Positions 33,161 through 45,584 of a stretch of 64,000 nt of DNA are shown one piece after another. The position numbers and the translations under genes were made by a program. The notes under the pieces were generated by a model that was not told the origin of the DNA, did no database searches, and was given only the letters and a program-made list of their open reading frames with translations. This DNA comes from Zeugodacus cucurbitae (lineage: Eukaryota; Arthropoda; Insecta; Diptera; Tephritidae), in the NCBI RefSeq assembly GCF_028554725.1, contig NC_071668.1, positions 26,142,501 to 26,206,500 of the forward strand, in the 5' to 3' direction. Positions within the stretch are counted from its first letter, which is position 1. Every line of letters begins with the position of its first letter.

Positions 33161-35404
33161 AAAAAACGAAATGTCTGATCACTTTACTAGAAAAGCAGCA
33201 ACCGATAAGAGTGAATACAGAGATTGTAGTGGATGCTAAACACCAACTTTCTATCCGAAATTAAAAAAAAGGTCCAGGTATCATACCGAAGTTATTTTTG
33301 GGGGGATTAAATCATCGATCTCATGATTGAGCACCAGTGGTTATTCAGTAGTTGATAATCATTTATTTATCCTTTCACTTTGGAGCTCATTAGCTGCCGA
33401 CTATTCCACAACAGTTTCCATAACTGCTTATCTACTACTCAACACTGTATGCCTCTATAACTGTAAGCCAGTTTGCAGGTGTGCAACTATGAAAAGGCCT
33501 CTCACAAAGTGGCATACTTTTACGCTACCGTGGCAATGGTGCCACTTTTTCAATATAAATAACTTCATATTGCTAACTACATATGTATATTTGTATGCTT
33601 GTGCTCGTTTACCGTTATAATAGTTTGTAAAACATATACATTCCCATTTACATATGCACCTGCACAAAGGCAACCGTGTACGTGGGAGCAACCCGCATTC
33701 GCTTTTGCCAGCGCGACTCTCACATACCATTGCTGCTTGGCGTGAGTGCTTGCTGCATATTTTTCGAATCAGCTGCACATGTGTGGGTGTGCATACACAC
33801 ATAGACACTCACTCACGGTCGGGCATTCGCCTGTTTGTTCGCCTCTGAGCTGTGTGCTTTGCATTTTGAATATTTAATAATATACAGAATTTTATTATTA
33901 ATTAGCCAGTTGCAAATATTTGCCGAAACGTGACGATTTTTTGCCACTACGCCAATTTGCTCTTGTTTTTGCCTCTCCATTTCGCTGCATTTTTTTGCAT
34001 TTCTGTATTAATTAATTTATTATTTGGTCTTTTGGTTAACAAAGTGCTTAATTAATTTAATGGCACTGCCAATTATTTGAGGTGTTAATGAATGTGTTCT
34101 CTACTTGTATGTACATGTGTTGTTGCGGTTGTTGTTGTTGTAGTGATATACATACAACCATTTAGATATTCATTGGTATTCGATTTAAATGCGGCAGTGC
34201 AATGAGTTGCATATTATTCATAATTAGCTCTCAAATATACTTTGATAATGAGCGAAATTGTGAATGCGGGGTTGTATTTCATGATTTAAGTTGATATCAC
34301 TTATTATCATTATTTTCAAATTCGGCTGAAGAGACATCGAATTTAAATACTCATTTGCATATAGTATAGCGCTTTAATGTACGACGGTTACTAGTAGAAC
34401 AATGATACCAGAGGATAATTATTAATCCTGCGACATAACACGAGAAGTCCATGGCTGTCTATGAAATATCAAAAAGGTGAAGGTTTCAAGAAATAATAAC
34501 ATTATTCACTTTTTTATAATAAAAATTTATAGAATAATATATTTTAAAACTTATTCTTGAAATAAATATATTCGAACACCTTATATAAAGTTTCTGAAGA
34601 CGCTACGATGCATTCAAATCACTTTCACAACATATGATATCGAACTATAGTCTTCTGCTTTCAAAAAGCAGTCCAAGTGTGACCTAGGGTGTATGCTCAA
34701 TTTGAATATAAGCCTCTGATCTAACGTCATGCTACAACCTCAATACAACTCTTCAAAAACATTAAACTAAACCTTCGTTTATGATGCCGCTTCGTTAACT
34801 CTACAATTGGACAACTTGGCATTGAAGACTTTGCTCTCCTCTAATGCTTAAATTCGTACTAAATTTAGTTAGAAATGTTAATGTGATTTATTCAACTCTT
34901 TATTATTAGATCCAATATTAAATTAAATAAATTAATTCATTTGAATTTTAAACTATCAAATATATATGTCCATTATGTTCGACATCTATATAAAATATGA
35001 ATCTTGGGTAATCTGATGAATTATTATTATTTATTCCTGCTCTTACCATCGAGTGAAATCAACAACATGTTAATATTAGTTCAAGATTATTTCACAACTC
35101 TATTTGACTAGAAGGATATTATCTAATGTGGTGTGTCCTCCTCATTTCAAATTCAAAATAGCTCTGCAATGTATCGTCCTCTGCTACTGTTAATGTTCAC
35201 TGTCATAGTTCTGTTCGTTCTCATTAGTTAAAATAGAGTTCGCATACAGAGTTGCATTTCGACGTATGTAATTCTACATCAAAAAATATATTCAACACGT
35301 TTGCCATTTTAAAGAAACAACAGTTGAATAATTGAAAGAATTTTTTAAAAACTGGGTTTTCACAAGCGATTTTTTTACCTAAATCAATCTTTATAGACAG
35401 CAAC
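33161..35404. other. AT-rich spacer
   Basis: No gene or bounded repeat is recognised. Confidence 0.55.
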
Positions 35405-35985
35405 AAGTAGTTAGCACTTGGTCCGCTCTATAAGGTGAATGAACATTCCAGACAAGTACCTGGAGCTTCAGACGAGTCACTATCGGCTCAATTCCTTTCC
35501 TATCGACCAACTGGCCACTTCTGGGCGATTGCTTGCTTACGACGGTCTTTTTGTTGACAGTACAGGTCCGAATTACGAGATTGACTGTAGAGGAGCAGTA
35601 ATTGTAGATGATTTCCTTCAAATTCTATAAATATCATAGCTAAACATTCCCGGCTGAACATCGTTTGGGCTGGCTGGCTGTGATTTCACCATGTTGACCA
35701 TGTCGTAAGTCATCAGATATAGATCGAATTGGTTGCGGTTCGTAGATGGAAATTCGTTTCATGAGTAAAATTAGATGACAACTATACAACGAGTTTCTCT
35801 ATTGTTCCAGCCTTATTTAAATAGTTCCATACGGTTTTTGGGCAATGTTTAACTCCAGGACAAAGGAAATAGATCGGCCTCGACGATTTCCTTACTGTAT
35901 CGATGTTTTCGACAATTGTCCTTCCAGAGCATGGTCCAACTTTGACAGAACGGGCCGTAACGTGATGTTGTAGTTTTAACTATTT
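35405..35985 (-). pseudogene. Mariner (mauritiana-like) transposase relic
   Basis: Minus-strand pieces in family order, over several frames: GRTIVENIDTV, then HCPKTVWNYLNKAG (second helix-turn-helix region), NSDLYCQQKDRRKQAIAQKW (the block between the first and second catalytic Asp), and VTRLKLQVLVWNVHSPY near the third. Stops and deletions, including the first catalytic Asp block, mark an old copy. The relic at 39183 belongs to the same type in the opposite orientation. Confidence 0.7.
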
Positions 35986-37660
35986 TTTGTTTCATTAGAA
36001 GTAAGTGCTAATTTACTATAAGATGGTTTAAGAGACCAGTACTTGCTTTCAGTTATCTAATGATAAATCATGAGTTAGCTCTGTCAGTAACTCACTTAAT
36101 AAAATGATTAACGGGGATTCTTTCGATTACAATAAGTATAAACTGTGGTTAGCTCCCCAAATTTCAGAACATTGACAATAAAATAAACCTGAGCGGTTTA
36201 TTAAAAAATTAGTTTGATTTAATCGACCAGAAATTCCATCAACTTTTAACCCCTAATGTGATTGTTCAAGAGTGGATTACATCTGCAGCTGTTAGTAGAA
36301 TTCGAACAGTATTAAAATTTTAATTGAACTGTCTTGCGTTTTCGTCTTCATCGAAGAAAAACAGTAAAATATGTACAATTTTCCCTTTCCTAAATTTTAA
36401 TGACATTTACTTAGCCATTTGCTGTTATTCTCGGCTTTACTTAGATAATGAATTCTAAAAGTGTACCATGATGCATATCATTCTCTTTTTCAATTTACGA
36501 AAGACCATCTATCACTTTTTCGTACGTAGTTTTCGGGAGGAAATATTGAGCTCGATCATAAAATTTCGTTTCTCAAAATTCCATTTCGAAATATTTCCCT
36601 AATTTACATACATTTCGTGCCGAATAATTTTGATGAAACCTGACACATATCCATGCTAACTCAATGTTATACTTGCCGCTGTAAACAAGAAACTGTTTAC
36701 TGCAAATTAAACAGGCAATAATCTGTAACGCCCACCAACGCCTGCCACTAAATGGCTGAGGCGTGCCGCTATTTAGTGTCGAGCTGTAATGACAAATTAC
36801 GCAGAGGAATGACGAAAATGCGACAAATCGAAGGAGCGGCAAGCCAATAAACCAACATGCCTCACAGCAACAACACCAACAACAAGGTCCCAAAGTGTTA
36901 GCAATAGCAATCGGCTGGAGAGAAATATACCAAAGGCGAATTGAAAGCCATAAAATTGAAATGGAAAAATGTTTGTTGACAATTTTGATTGTGTTGCCAA
37001 TGCTGTGTGCTCATCTCAGCACAGCGTCAAAGTTGGAACAGAAATCGAAATGAAAGGACTATGATACATGGTGAAATATCCGCTTCCGCTTTGCTTTTAG
37101 ACGCGGACCTCGTGTGATAAATTCCAACACAATATCGAATGATTATATATGTACATATATACATATATAGTCATGTTCATATTTATAAGTGTATGTTTGT
37201 CGTTATGTGCTGGAGTTTGAGTAATTGGAATTGCGCTGTTGCGGCTGCGGAATTGTTTAAGCGGCCAAAAGTGACAACAAAAGTGGAAATGACAGCGTCG
37301 TGGCATTCGGTATGCGGCATGCAGCATTCGGCGCGAGGCATGCCGCAATGTGCGCATTTATTTGCAGCTGAAACAGAAACTGAGTAGCTGCGCTGGCTGT
37401 GTATGAGTTGCTTTGCTTCGTATTATTTGTTACTTTTTTGTTTTTGCTTTACAAAGTTCTTTAAATTTCCCAAAGGAAATTTTTGTTGCGAAAAACCTTT
37501 GCTGGTTATTTGTATGTTTTTGTCTGTTATGCGTTGGATTCGAAATCGTTAACGATTTGTGTTTCTATAATACATAACATACATATATAAAAAGTATAAT
37601 TGCAATTTATGATGTACGAAGTACAAACTTCTGTTTTATGAAAATTGTATATTAAGTATA
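35986..37660. other. Non-coding spacer
   Basis: No gene or bounded repeat is recognised. It is AT-rich except for moderately GC-rich sequence at 36700-36900 and 37190-37400. Confidence 0.55.
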
Positions 37661-37935
37661 GGGTTTTTCAAAAGGAACGTTACTAAAGTAGAGACAGTAG
37701 ACAGTAGACAGCAAGCGACGCCATATTTTTTCCATCTCTTTTGTACATTTCAGTAAGCTTTGCTATTTCATTATGGAAAGATATGCGATCCACTAATGAG
37801 TCGAAATTATTAAAACTTTACTACCGAAATTCGGAGGCAGTGACCTCAACTTTAAGAGCGCTACGTTGAATGGTCGATGGTCGTCATAATCGTTCTGTGA
37901 GATCAACAATTGTGCGTCTAGTAGATGTGATGCAG
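37661..37935 (+). pseudogene. Mariner-like element: left end and N-terminal transposase relic
   Basis: TA (37659-37660) is followed by GGGTTTTTCAAAAGGAACGT, which looks like a terminal repeat. ATG at 37773 opens MERYAIH. After a stop and frame changes, VEIIK and LYYRNSEAVTSTLRALR follow, then DGRHNRSVRSTIVRLVD. These pieces resemble the N-terminal helix-turn-helix (DUF4817-type) of Tc1/mariner transposases. The catalytic part is absent. Confidence 0.6.
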
Positions 37936-38860
37936 TGGATTGTACTTCTTCTTCTTCCTAAAGTGAGATTATCTTTCTCGCATCATCACGAACAGTTCAA
38001 CCAGACTAAAAATGATGGACTTCAAAGTGAAATGTTGGAGCGATGTTGCATCCATTGGTATTTTGCTATTAAGAAGTCCCCATATTAAATGAAAGTTTCT
38101 GTACGTTTAAATGCCTTACATAGGATTGAAGCAAGTACTTTCAGTTATTAACTATCTTTGTCTGATGAAGGTATTTTTTACGATGGTAAATTTTAATTTT
38201 TAAATTAGTTAAAGCGTAAATAAAGCATAGTATCATAATCACAACCCGACTGAGACCAATAATAATTACTCCGATTTCGTTATTATTAATATCAGCACTA
38301 CCTTTATCAAGTGAAACGGAATCATGGTGAAAATTTGACAGATAAAATGTTGTGCTATGTAGAGAATTCCAAATATTAAGTTTGGTAGAGTTCATTCGTC
38401 AGGCGCACCTACCACATAAAATATTGTGCCACGTTTAAAAAAATTGTTGTCGTAGTCTTGACCTCTAATGGTCTTATTCTGAATATCTCATTAAAATTAT
38501 AATAACCAATTCTTAGTATTTTCCAAGTATTTTGATACTAGTTCAACATTTCTGAGCCATTGCAGAAAGCAAGATAATGTCATCCAATTTAATCGACTGA
38601 TTCAAGCCGTTTACGTTCATATATACTAATAGAAATTATAATCCAAATATCTTGCTCATATACAGAGGTCATAGGATAGAACTTCTATCACCGCCTGCTA
38701 GAGAACATTCATTGGTAGAAAGGTTAGAAAATATTCCGAGCTTGTTCTTTAATGTCCTTCAGTTTGATTATTTATAATTTACACAGGTTTTAAAAAATGT
38801 TCTCTGTTCTTCTTAATCGATTTATCGATATTTTCGTAGCAACCAATTCTCAATTTATTT
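37936..38860. other. AT-rich spacer
   Basis: No gene or bounded repeat is recognised. No matching right end was found for the 37661 element. Confidence 0.5.
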
Positions 38861-38948
38861 CTTCTTCTTCTTGACTGGCGTAGACACCGCTAACGCGGTT
38901 ATAGCCGAGTCCAAACAGCGCGCCACGTATCCCTCCTTCTGGCAGTTT
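38861..38948 (-). mobile_element. RTE fragment I: extreme 3' end
   Basis: The reverse complement reads the last codons of the RTE frame, the stop-codon hairpin region (CCGCGTTAGCGG), GTCTACGCCAGTCAAGAAGAAG, and an AAG tail. It is a very short 5'-truncated insertion of the A/C/D subfamily. Confidence 0.85.
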
Positions 38949-39182
38949 CAGTATTTCAGTATATACATTGATTAAAGAGTATTACAATCCTCACTCCCCT
39001 CTAAGTCGGGAAAAATTCTGTCAACTTCTGTCGGTCTGCTAGCAAGACCAAAAAATCTATTTTCCAAAATATGACTTTAGTAATTTGTACCTATAAGCGA
39101 TAGGGTTACGCTATATGAAACATACGGTTTTATACTAAAACTACTCCTTAGGCCGTATTGTTATTGCTTAACTTAGTATTTT

Positions 39183-39990
39183 TTGAGCGTACGTCAACGA
39201 TTTTTTTCTTCAATATTTCTTTGTTTAAGCGATGAGAAAATTTGCCGAATTTTACAGTTTTTCTATAAAGTCCAAAACGCTCGCCAGCCTGGTAAATATG
39301 TTTGTTTATGGTCTCAATATTGTAACAGCCAATCAAACGTAATTTCGTCCATTCCGTTTCGGAAGTTTGTTGTCAAAAATTCACCACGCTCTGGTAGGCC
39401 AATTATCGATAAAAATATATATAAGATAATAGAAATCGTCGAGCCTGCTCATCATGTAAGCACTGTCCCGATTACCTAAGATCTAAACATTGCACAAAAT
39501 ATCATTTGGAAGCATCAAAGGCTGTGTGCCGGTGATGAAAAGTGGTTCAGTAGTAAAATGGTTGTTCTCGAATAGCGGTGAGGCGACGCAAACGGTGGCT
39601 AAGCAAGGATTGACGGTACATAAGGTTTTGCCATGAGGTTGATGGGATAGTAATGAAATCATCTTCTATGAGCTGCTCTCCTACGGCCACACTTTTAATT
39701 AAGACCTGTGCTGCGAAAAATTAGACCATCTGAAGAAAGAAAGCTATAGCCCGCAATACGACATCTTGGGCCAATAGGAGAGGGGTTGTGTTCCATCAGC
39801 ACAACAACACCAGGCTATACATATCAATAATAGCTTACCAGAAGTTGCTTAAGATTGTTTAGGAGGTCCTTCGGATTACACCTTATACATACATAGTTCC
39901 GAACTGAAAACAAGTGATTACTAGCTGTTCCTGTTTTGTTGAAGTGAACCTTGTAAAAAGCGACTCTCCAATTTTTTGTGAATAAGAACA
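39183..39990 (+). pseudogene. Mariner (mauritiana-like) transposase relic
   Basis: Plus-strand pieces: FRKFVVKNSPRSGRPIIDKN and IEIVEPAHHVSTV (helix-turn-helix linker), CAGDEKWF (first catalytic Asp), then in other frames a RGVVFHQ-like block near 39785 that stands for the FHQDNARPH site, changed to HQHNNTR. Multiple stops and shifts make it an old dead copy. It is probably the same family as 35405-35985. Confidence 0.72.
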
Positions 39991-41436
39991 AGGATTTTCA
40001 TGAACATGACATTATGTAAATATCTTCAGAATATCAAATAGTTCTCGCACAAAACGGTGCATGTTTGATCGAAATCAGATCCTTCTAACTATGCTAAGTA
40101 AAATCTTCAATTTGGTCCAAAAATATTCGATTTATTTTTCCTAGACCTTATACTCGTATTTGTTGCAGAAATCTTTTAAATTTGCCTTGGGCGTCAATAA
40201 AAAACGTTTAATAAACCACATCTTATATTGACATGTCGATTTCCAGTAGCTTTTAAACTTGGTGGCTATAATTTATACATCCAAGGCAAAAAAATGACTG
40301 CTAATAGGTAATTTATGCAAATAGCTGAGCATAAACCAAATCAGCAACATTTAAATGCATTGCATTGCCTCCAACAGCAACACAACAATTTTTCATTTTA
40401 TTTCCAAAGCAAAAAAAAATCAATTAAATTGTCTATGTTATATAACAGTTATCCATTATATGCGACAAAGTTGACAAATCCTCAGCACATTTCATCCTTA
40501 CAGACCATTAACGAGCGCAGCGCTCAACATTTCAATTTCAATTATTGCTACAACCTTTGTGCTGTTATTGTTGTTGCCTTTGCACTTCCAACACAAGCGG
40601 CTGCTAAGCAAGTGCATTACTGTGTTTATGTATGTATGTGTGTTGTTGTTGCGAACAAAAAAAAAAAAAAATAAACCAACACCAGTAAATAGGCGTACAA
40701 TTCAAATTTAAATGATTTCCATTCATTCGTAGCCTTCGTCCTTCAATCAATTCCCCCGAGGTAGGCATTACAATTTTTCAAACCATTTCCATCTATTTCT
40801 ATTTGCAATTTGCCAGCAAACACTTTGTATGCTACAATATTTTTTCTGGCTGTTGTTGTTGTTGTCATTGTTGTTTGTCGCTGCAATGCAAGTAAATCCA
40901 TTTGACATTTCAATACATCAAAGTTTTCGCATGCAAGGCAAAGGATGGCAAAAATCGAATGTACTGCGGGCGATGAGAGCGGTGCAGGGCAGCGTGAGAG
41001 AATGAGATAGATGGCGAGGGTAAGGGCGCTTGCCGAATTTAATTTTGAACCTTTGGAGTTTTAGTTGCTAGAACTCATGGGCAAGTATGGTTTGTCCGTG
41101 GCTGAGATCCAATAGCTGTTGGTGTAATAGAAATAGTAATAACAGTACACCAAAACACCAAATTCGATTTTTTTTTTGATATATCCATTTATACTTGTAG
41201 AAATCTTTGCACTCTTAATTCTATTAACATTTGAAGTACTCGCCTTTGTTGTTGTTAAAGTTTTCGGTAGATATATTTTTGACATTTGACATTTCGTTTG
41301 GTGGGACTACACTGAGAGAATGAAATTATTGTTTTAGAATATAAAAAAGTGAAACAACAAAACGAGCAAAACTTAATCGAGTAAGTACTATTTAGCTAAG
41401 GTCGAGAATCAGGCCAGTTCGAAATAATGTTGAAGT
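39991..41436. other. Non-coding spacer
   Basis: No gene is recognised. It holds short poly-A and TTG runs (40657-40672, 40853-40866). Confidence 0.55.
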
Positions 41437-41449
41437 GGAAGAAATACAA
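41437..41449. repeat. Left target-site duplication of RTE copy C
   Basis: GGAAGAAATACAA, identical to 44647-44659, directly abuts the first G of the ribozyme. Confidence 0.95.
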
Positions 41450-41630
41450 GGAGGATGGAGTCATATGTAGAAGTTCACGTAAGTGAGGAAAGTTTCTGAC
41501 TGTCATTCACTTGGGAGTGGCCAGGAACGATTCTTTTACATGTGGCTCAAGCAGCTCACGACTTCCGGTCTTAGACCAAGTATCCTCTGGGTAGCCAACA
41601 GACATCCGTTTGGAGGCGAGTTAAAGTGAG
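41450..41630 (+). ncRNA. HDV-like ribozyme fold, RTE copy C (catalytic C changed)
   Basis: P1 pairs 41450-41456 with 41582-41588. P2 pairs 41555-41559 with 41626-41630. P3 (ACT/AGT), L3 starting TCC, P1.1 GG, and P4 (GCC AA CAGAC with GTTTG GA GGC) are all kept. The position of the candidate catalytic C (2342 in copy A, 8341 in copy B) is T at 41621, so self-cleavage should be impaired if the model is right. Confidence 0.7.
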
Positions 41631-41695
41631 AAGGCGAAACCCGCCTATGCGGTTGTGCGTAGGGTTTGGGACCCACCACATAAAAACACCCCCCA

Positions 41696-44615
41696 ATGAA
41701 AAAGAAAAAACAGCCTCGGATGAGAGAACCCAATTTTGATGACGACCACTGCAAACGTTTAAAGGACTACGAAATAAGGGCATGCACCTGGAATGTCCGG
41801 ACCCTTAATTGGGAAGGTGCCTCTGCCCAGCTGGTTGATGTCCTCGTAAGAGTAAAGGCTGACATCGCCGCAATCCAAGAAATGCGATGGACGGGACAAG
41901 AACGGAAGAAGGTGGGTCCTTGTGACATCTACTACAGCGGCCATATAAAGGAGCGCAAATTCGGTGTGGGATTCGTGGTGGGAGAGAGGCTCCGTCGTCG
42001 AGTCCTGGCATTCACTCCGGTGGATGAACGTCTAACCACAATCCGCATTAAAGCGAGGTTCTTCAACATATCGCTGATTTGCGCCCATGCCCCGACGGAA
42101 GAGAAGGACGAAGTGATCAAAGATACCTTCTATGAGCGCCTAGAACGTACCTATGAGCGCTGCCCCCGCCACGATGTCAAAATCGTGCTTGGCGATTTCA
42201 ACGCTAGGGTGGGTAAAGAAGGTGTCTTTGGCACAACTGTCGGAAAATTCAGCCTCCATGACGAAACATCACCAAACGGTCTGAGGCTGATCGACTTCGC
42301 CGGGGCCCGAAATATGGTCGTCTGTAGTACTAGTTTCCAGCATAAGAAAATCCATCAAGCTACTTGGCTGTCCCCGGATCGAATCACTCGCAACCAGATC
42401 GATCATGTTGTGATAGATGGACGACATGTCTCCAGTGTTTTTGATGTGCGTACGCTTCGTGGTCCCAACATCGACTCGGACCACTATCTTGTAGCAGCTA
42501 AGATACGCACCCGCCTCTGTGTAGAAAAGCGCACACGTCAACAAACACAAGGAAGGTTCGACATCGAGAAGCTGCAATCACAACCGACAGCCGAACGATT
42601 ATCTACTCGACGTGCACTCCTGCTCTCTGAGAGCACTCATCAGCATCTCGGTATATAGGAGCTGTGGGACGGCATATCAAACTCCTTACGTACAGCTGCA
42701 ACCAAAACCATTGCTTTTCGGAAAAGTCAAAAAAACAGCTGGTATGATGAGGATTGTCGTCTCGCAGTGAAGAGAAAACAGACTGCCTACCTCGCAATGT
42801 TGCGATCGACCGCAACACGAGCGGGATGGGAAAGATACCGAGAGCTGAAGAGGGAAGCGAGACGCATATGCAGACAAAAAAAGAAAGAGGCCGAAATGCG
42901 TGAGTATGAAGAGCTTGACAAGCTGGCCGACAGGGGTAATGCTCGAAAATTTTACGAAAAGATCCGGCGACTAACTGAAGGTTTCAAGACCGGAGCACAC
43001 TCCTGTAGGACCCCCAGAGGTGATCTAGTTATTGATGACCAGAGTATACTGAGTTTGTGGAGGGAACACTTCTCCAGCCTGATGAATGGCAGTGAAAGTA
43101 CAACACCAGGAGATGGCGAACGCGATTCCCCAATCGACGACGATGGAGCAGATGTTCTATTGCCCGACCGTGAAGAAATTCGAATAGCAATTACCCGCTT
43201 GAAGAACAACAAAGCAGCGGGGGCCGATAGATTACCGGCAGAACTATTCAAATACGGCGGCGAAGAACTGATAAGGTGCATGCATCAGCTTCTTTGCAGA
43301 ATATGGTCGGAAGAAAGCATGCCTGACTTTGATTGGAATCTCAGTGTGCTCTGCCCAATACACAAAAAGGGAGACCCCACAATTTGCGCCAATTACCGTG
43401 GGATAAGCCTCCTCAACATCGCGTATAAGGTTCTGTCGAGCGTATTGTGTGAAAGACTAAATCCCACCGTCAACGAACTGATTGGACCTTATCAGTGTGG
43501 CTTTAGACCTGGAAAATCGACAACTGACCAGATATTCACAATGCGCCAAATCTTGGAGAAGACCTGTGAAAATAGGATCGACACACACCATCTCTTTGTC
43601 GACTTTAAAGCTGCTTTCGACAGCACGAAAAGGAGATGCCTTTCTGCCGCGATGTCTGAATTTGGTATCCCCGCAAAACTAATACGGCTGTGTAAGCTGA
43701 CGTTGAGCAACACCAATAGCTCCGTCAGGATCGGGAAGGACCTCCCCGAGCCGTTCGATACCAGACGAGGTTTCAGACAAGGTGACTCACTCTCGTGTGA
43801 TTTCTTTAACCTGATTTAAAACCAATGATATCGATATCATTGGAAACAACACCCGCGCCGTTAGTTCTGCTTTCTCCAGACTGGATAAGGAAGGGAAGCG
43901 TATGGGTCTCGTGGTGAACGAGGACAAGACGAAATATCTCCTGTCGTCAAACAAACAGTCAGCGCATTCGCGTCTTGGCTCCCACGTCACTGTTGACAGT
44001 CATAACTTTGAAGTTGTAGATAATTTCGTCTACCTGGGAACCAGCATTAACAGCAATAACAATGTCAGCCTGGAAATCCAACGCAGAATCACTCTTGCCA
44101 ACAGGTGCTACTTTGGACTGAGTAAGCAATTTAAAAGTAAAGTCCTCTCTCGACGAACAAAAAGCAAACTCCACAAATCCCTCATCATTCCCGTCCTGCT
44201 TTATGGTGCAGAAGCGTGGACGATGTCAACATCCGATGAGACGGCACTAGGAGTTTTCGAGAGAAAGGTTTTGCGGAAGATTTATGGTCCCTTAAGAATT
44301 GGCAACGGCGAATACCGCAGACGATGGAACGATGAGCTGTATGTGTTATTCGACGACATAGACATAGTCCAGCGAATAAAAAAACAGCGGCTACGCTGGC
44401 TAGGACATGTTGTTCGAATGGATGAAGGTGCTCCAGCTCTGAAAGTATTCGATGCAGTACCCGCTGGTGGAAGTAGAGGAAGAGGGAGACCTCCACTCCG
44501 ATGGAAGGACCAGGTGGAGAGGGACCTGGCTTCGCTTGGAATAACCAATTGGCGCCAAACTGCCAGAAGGAGGGATACGTGGCGCGCTGTTTTGGACTCG
44601 GCTATAACCGCGTAA
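41696..44615 (+). pseudogene. RTE endonuclease-reverse transcriptase, copy C (broken)
   Basis: ATG at 41696 opens the frame (MKKKKQPRMREPNFDDD). The endonuclease is complete. A TAG at 42656-42658 replaces the AGG found in copy A. The frame then stays open to 43819, with one inserted codon (MPDFDWNLS). Near 43820 a deletion of about 80 bases removes the strand before the catalytic box and the YA of YADD, and shifts the frame. The C-terminal part is open again from 43902. The frame ends in ATAACCGCGTAAGCGGT, the same stop-in-loop hairpin. Confidence 0.92.
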
Positions 44616-44646
44616 GCGGTGTCTACGCCAGTCAAGAAGAAGAAGA

Positions 44647-44659
44647 GGAAGAAATACAA
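44647..44659. repeat. Right target-site duplication of RTE copy C
   Basis: GGAAGAAATACAA, identical to 41437-41449. Confidence 0.95.
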
Positions 44660-44999
44660 TGCATGACCAAAAGTCAAAATGATGCTGATCGTCGAAGCAT
44701 TCTCTACTTGCCATTAATGGGGAGTTTGAGTAAAAAACGCCTTATCTAATCTCATTGAGTCCAGAAACATACCGATTTTTTACTGGTTGTTCTCGGTAAG
44801 AGAGCGCACTTTTTTCGGTGTTTACGACAATATTATTCCATATTACTTTTTTCGAAAGTCACTTAAAAGTATACTAACTTTTTTAAAGCTTCTTATGAAA
44901 TTTTATTTTATGAAAATAAATAATTTTGACGGATCACCTTGTAGGATTCTAAATTAAATGATCGATTTCGAAGCGAGATTGACCGCATAGACTTTATAC

Positions 45000-45584
45000 T
45001 TTATATATCTTCACAGGAAAAAGTCTAAGGGTGTGACGTTATACTATCTTGGTGGTCAATTGACCGGCCCAAAACATGAAATTATCTGCTCACAGCAGTG
45101 TTCTCTCAATAAATCCTCAATGATTGATGCAATGTGTGGGAAGTGGCGTCGACTTGTTGAAACGAAATGTCACCGAGGCCACGAGTTCCAATTTTAGGCA
45201 TCAAATAGTCGGTTATCGTGGTGTGATAACAGTCCGAGTTGCTGCGAACGGCGACGAATCGACTCTCCACGGTTTTCATGTGCGCTACGGTTGTTAAATT
45301 TTCTTTTCCTTGACTGCAGGCTGGACGTGATCTATTCGGTTGAATATTATCCAATAATTAATGCTTAGTCTCAAGTTTAGATTTGGTGTTGGGAAGATTA
45401 CGCTCAGTAGGTCGATTATGTTCACCAAAAGTTGAGCGAAGCGCGCGAAACGCATTTTTTACAGAATGTGAACAATTAAACAATTTGTAAACGTTGTTTA
45501 GGCGTAAGTCTTTCTGTCAAACAACACTGAACAAAAATAACATGACAGCTTGACACGACTCACGCGTGATCTGTCAAAACACAT
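45000..45584 (-). pseudogene. Mariner-like transposase relic, interrupted by RTE copy D
   Basis: Minus-strand translation gives TTITDYLMPKIGTRGLGDIS followed by FQQVDATSHT, a worn form of the FQQDGATxHT block with the catalytic Asp disturbed. At the third Asp position the DNA near 45030 reads as NVTPLDF instead of DLTPLDF. The DNA layout parallels the 13461 mariner: AGTCTAAGG, then TCTTGGTGG, and a 5' leader with GTGATCTGTCAAA. Copy D lies inside that leader. Confidence 0.7.
45576..45584. repeat. Target-site duplication of RTE copy D (tail side)
   Basis: AAAACACAT, repeated at 47791-47799. Confidence 0.75.

Larger units (their letters stand above)
41450..44646 (+). mobile_element. RTE copy C: full-length insertion with perfect target duplication
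   Basis: It starts GGAGGATGG and ends GTCAAGAAGAAGAAGA, between exact 13-bp direct repeats. The tail and protein place it with copies A and D. It fixes both ends of the family at single-base resolution. Confidence 0.95.
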
